Positions 30,975 through 32,120 of a stretch of 32,120 nt of DNA are shown one piece after another. The position numbers and the translations under genes are program-made. A model generated the notes under the pieces. The model saw only the letters and a program-made list of their open reading frames with translations. It was not told the DNA's origin and searched no databases. Numbering within the stretch: the stretch's first letter is position 1; each line of letters opens with the position of its first letter. The stretch is from Propionibacteriales bacterium (GTDB taxonomy: Bacteria > Actinomycetota > Actinomycetes > Propionibacteriales > Nocardioidaceae): positions 1-32,120 of the forward strand of contig JAICMS010000016.1 of the NCBI GenBank assembly GCA_025929075.1, in the 5' to 3' direction.

Positions 30975-31661
30975 GTGCGTGTACTGGAGCCCTTCCGGAA
31001 GGTGGCTGTCGCTGGCCGGCATCAGCCGTCGGCCGTGCTGTTGTTCGTCCAGCTGGCAGGCGTGCTGCTGTACCCGGCGATGGGCCGGACGACGGGCGGT
31101 GTCGCGCTGTTCAGCCTGTTCGGGATCGTGGTGCTTGCGCTGGCCGTGCTTGCCGTCGGCAAGACGCCATGGTTGACCTGGGTGAGCCTGCTGATCGCGG
31201 GGCCCGCCATGGTCCTGCTGGCGATTACGGTCTTCACCCATTCGCGCACGCTCTTGAACTGGTCGGCGGGCTTCGAGGCCGCGCTGTACTTCTATGCGGC
31301 AGGCAGCCTGCTCGCCTACATGCTGCAGGACCGTCGGATCACCCGGGACGAGCTCTGGGCGGTGGGAGCAACGTTCACCCTGGTGGCCTGGGCGTTCGCG
31401 AACCTCTTCGTCGTCATCCAGGCCGCGTCGCCCGGCAGCTTCACCGCTGCCGTTCATCCCGCGGCGGACCGGAGCTGGATGGAGCTGCTGTTCTTGAGCT
31501 TCACCACCTTGACGAGCACCGGCCTGAGCGACGTCATACCGATCACCGGATATGCCCGGGCCGTCGTCATGCTCGAACAGCTGGCCGGCGTGATGTACGT
31601 GGCGATGGTGATCTCTCGGCTGGTCGGCCTCACCGTCCGTCGCGACGACGAGTCCACTTAG
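30975..31661 (+). CDS. Ion-channel-like membrane protein (Ion_trans_2 type)
   Basis: A 228-residue integral membrane protein with about five to six hydrophobic segments (near 19-35, 42-62, 66-88, 98-116, 130-150, 194-218) and a pore-like loop between the last two. The loop reads SFTTLTSTGLSDVIP, the position where potassium channels have T-x-G-Y-G-D, so the fold is channel-like but the filter differs. The cytosolic C-terminus is very short, without a RCK domain. The GTG start has no Shine-Dalgarno; TAGGGT at 30963-30968 lies seven bases upstream, suggesting leaderless translation. Ion specificity is unknown. Confidence 0.8.
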   Translation: MRVLEPFRKVAVAGRHQPSAVLLFVQLAGVLLYPAMGRTTGGVALFSLFGIVVLALAVLAVGKTPWLTWVSLLIAGPAMVLLAITVFTHSRTLLNWSAGFEAALYFYAAGSLLAYMLQDRRITRDELWAVGATFTLVAWAFANLFVVIQAASPGSFTAAVHPAADRSWMELLFLSFTTLTSTGLSDVIPITGYARAVVMLEQLAGVMYVAMVISRLVGLTVRRDDEST

Positions 31662-31671
31662 AACCGGGAGC

Positions 31672-31688
31672 CTGGGGTGTCGCCCCGG
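31672..31688 (+). terminator. Weak hairpin after the channel gene
   Basis: CTGGGG and CCCCGG form a 6-bp stem (one G-T pair) with a 5-base loop, 10 bases after the stop codon. It is short and has no T-run, so it is only a possible terminator. Confidence 0.25.
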
Positions 31689-31690
31689 CC

Positions 31691-31738
31691 CGCAGGTACT
31701 CTGCGGGCATGGCCCGCGGGTACTCTGCGGCCATGACC
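31691..31738 (+). repeat. 24-bp tandem duplication carrying a -10 box and start codon
   Basis: 31691-31714 and 31715-31738 are head-to-tail copies that differ at three positions. Each copy contains TACTCT followed six bases later by an ATG. The ATGs at 31709 and 31733 are in the same frame, so the VOC gene has two equivalent leaderless-type starts (the first adds ARGYSAAM, MARGYSAA before the second Met). Confidence 0.85.
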
Positions 31739-32113
31739 ATCTCCCCGGCCATCGAGGCAGTCACACTCTTCGTCGAGGACCTGGAGTCGGCTAAGAGCTT
31801 CTACACAACGGTCTTCGATGTTCGGATCCTGTTCGAGGACAGCACCTCCGCTGCCTATCGTTTCGGCAACACCGTGCTCAACCTGCTGCAGGTGGAAGCC
31901 GCTCCGGAGCTGGTCCAACCGGCGATTGTGGCACGGCCGGAAGCGGGCGCCCGTGCGGTATTCACGGTGAGCGTCGACGATGTCGATGCGGTTTGCGAGG
32001 AGCTGCGTGCGAACGGAGTCGACCTGATCAACGGCCCGATGGACCGGCCGTGGGGACCTCGCACGGCCAGCTTCTCCGACCCGGCCGGCCACCTCTGGGA
32101 GATCGCGCACTAG
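31733..32113 (+). CDS. VOC-superfamily (glyoxalase/bleomycin-resistance fold) protein
   Basis: A 126-residue single-domain VOC protein: two beta-alpha-beta-beta-beta units, starting AVTLFVEDLESAKSFYTTVF and ending GPRTASFSDPAGHLWEIAH, with a Glu (WEIAH) at the usual metal-ligand position. Such proteins isomerise, cleave or bind small compounds; no substrate can be assigned. There is no Shine-Dalgarno, and both candidate ATGs (31709 and 31733) sit just behind a TACTCT -10 box. The gene ends seven bases before the window does. Confidence 0.88.
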   Translation: MTISPAIEAVTLFVEDLESAKSFYTTVFDVRILFEDSTSAAYRFGNTVLNLLQVEAAPELVQPAIVARPEAGARAVFTVSVDDVDAVCEELRANGVDLINGPMDRPWGPRTASFSDPAGHLWEIAH

Positions 32114-32120
32114 CGGTCGT

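Noticed and set aside
30755-31730. Very long plus frame joining the channel region to the VOC gene
   Set aside because: The part upstream of the tandem repeat is an out-of-frame read of the channel gene; the VOC domain begins at the ATGs in the repeat.

Overview
The window is about 32 kb of very GC-rich chromosomal DNA from an actinobacterium. The reasons are strong GC bias in third codon positions, an HU protein with a long Lys/Ala tail, CofC (coenzyme F420 synthesis), actinobacterial families such as DUF3618, Holin-X and DUF3515, several genes with no Shine-Dalgarno sequence but a -10 box just ahead of the start codon (leaderless style), and gene order around hup-cofC-plsC-gpsA-ddl-DUF3515-lrp-thiL like that I recall around mycobacterial hupB and Streptomyces hupS. 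I cannot name the genus. I see no insertion sequence, phage, CRISPR array, rRNA or clear pseudogene.

Layout. 48-209: tRNA-Glu(CTC), then a perfect 18-bp hairpin. 254-2060 (minus): a three-gene envelope/stress operon in which two proteins with amphipathic Ala/Lys/Gln/Asp repeats flank a Holin-X membrane protein. 2202-4207 (plus): alkylation-repair pair, an Ada-sensor/AlkA fusion followed by Ogt. 4475-11714: housekeeping block with hup, cofC (minus), plsC-gpsA, a trans-sulfuration PLP enzyme (minus), ddl, an lrp-DUF3515 lipoprotein operon (minus) and thiL. 11783-12758: a small alpha/beta hydrolase and an SRPBCC-like protein. 12752-20861: oligopeptidase B (minus), divergent from a complete five-gene dipeptide/oligopeptide-type ABC importer whose genes all overlap by 1-4 bases.

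20816-30909 is the accessory part: a GNAT acetyltransferase, a Rieske oxygenase, a sarcosine-oxidase-like flavoenzyme, a TetR regulator, a second Rieske oxygenase, a CocE/S15-type hydrolase, a P1 (DmpA-type) aminopeptidase, a histone-deacetylase/acetylpolyamine-amidohydrolase homologue and an S51-type peptidase. Both Rieske proteins carry the Glu-x2-His-x4-His iron site seen in the carnitine/choline/betaine demethylating class, and the flavoenzyme keeps the Cys that binds FAD covalently in monomeric sarcosine oxidase. With the importer and hydrolases this suggests uptake, deacylation and stepwise oxidative N-demethylation of an N-methylated amine, amino-acid betaine, or an ester or peptide of one. 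The substrate cannot be read from the sequence. This is my best candidate for an undescribed system. A perfect 20-bp palindrome upstream of the first Rieske gene is a likely operator.

30975-32113: a small ion-channel-like membrane protein with an atypical selectivity filter, and a VOC-fold protein whose -10 box and start codon lie in a 24-bp tandem duplication.
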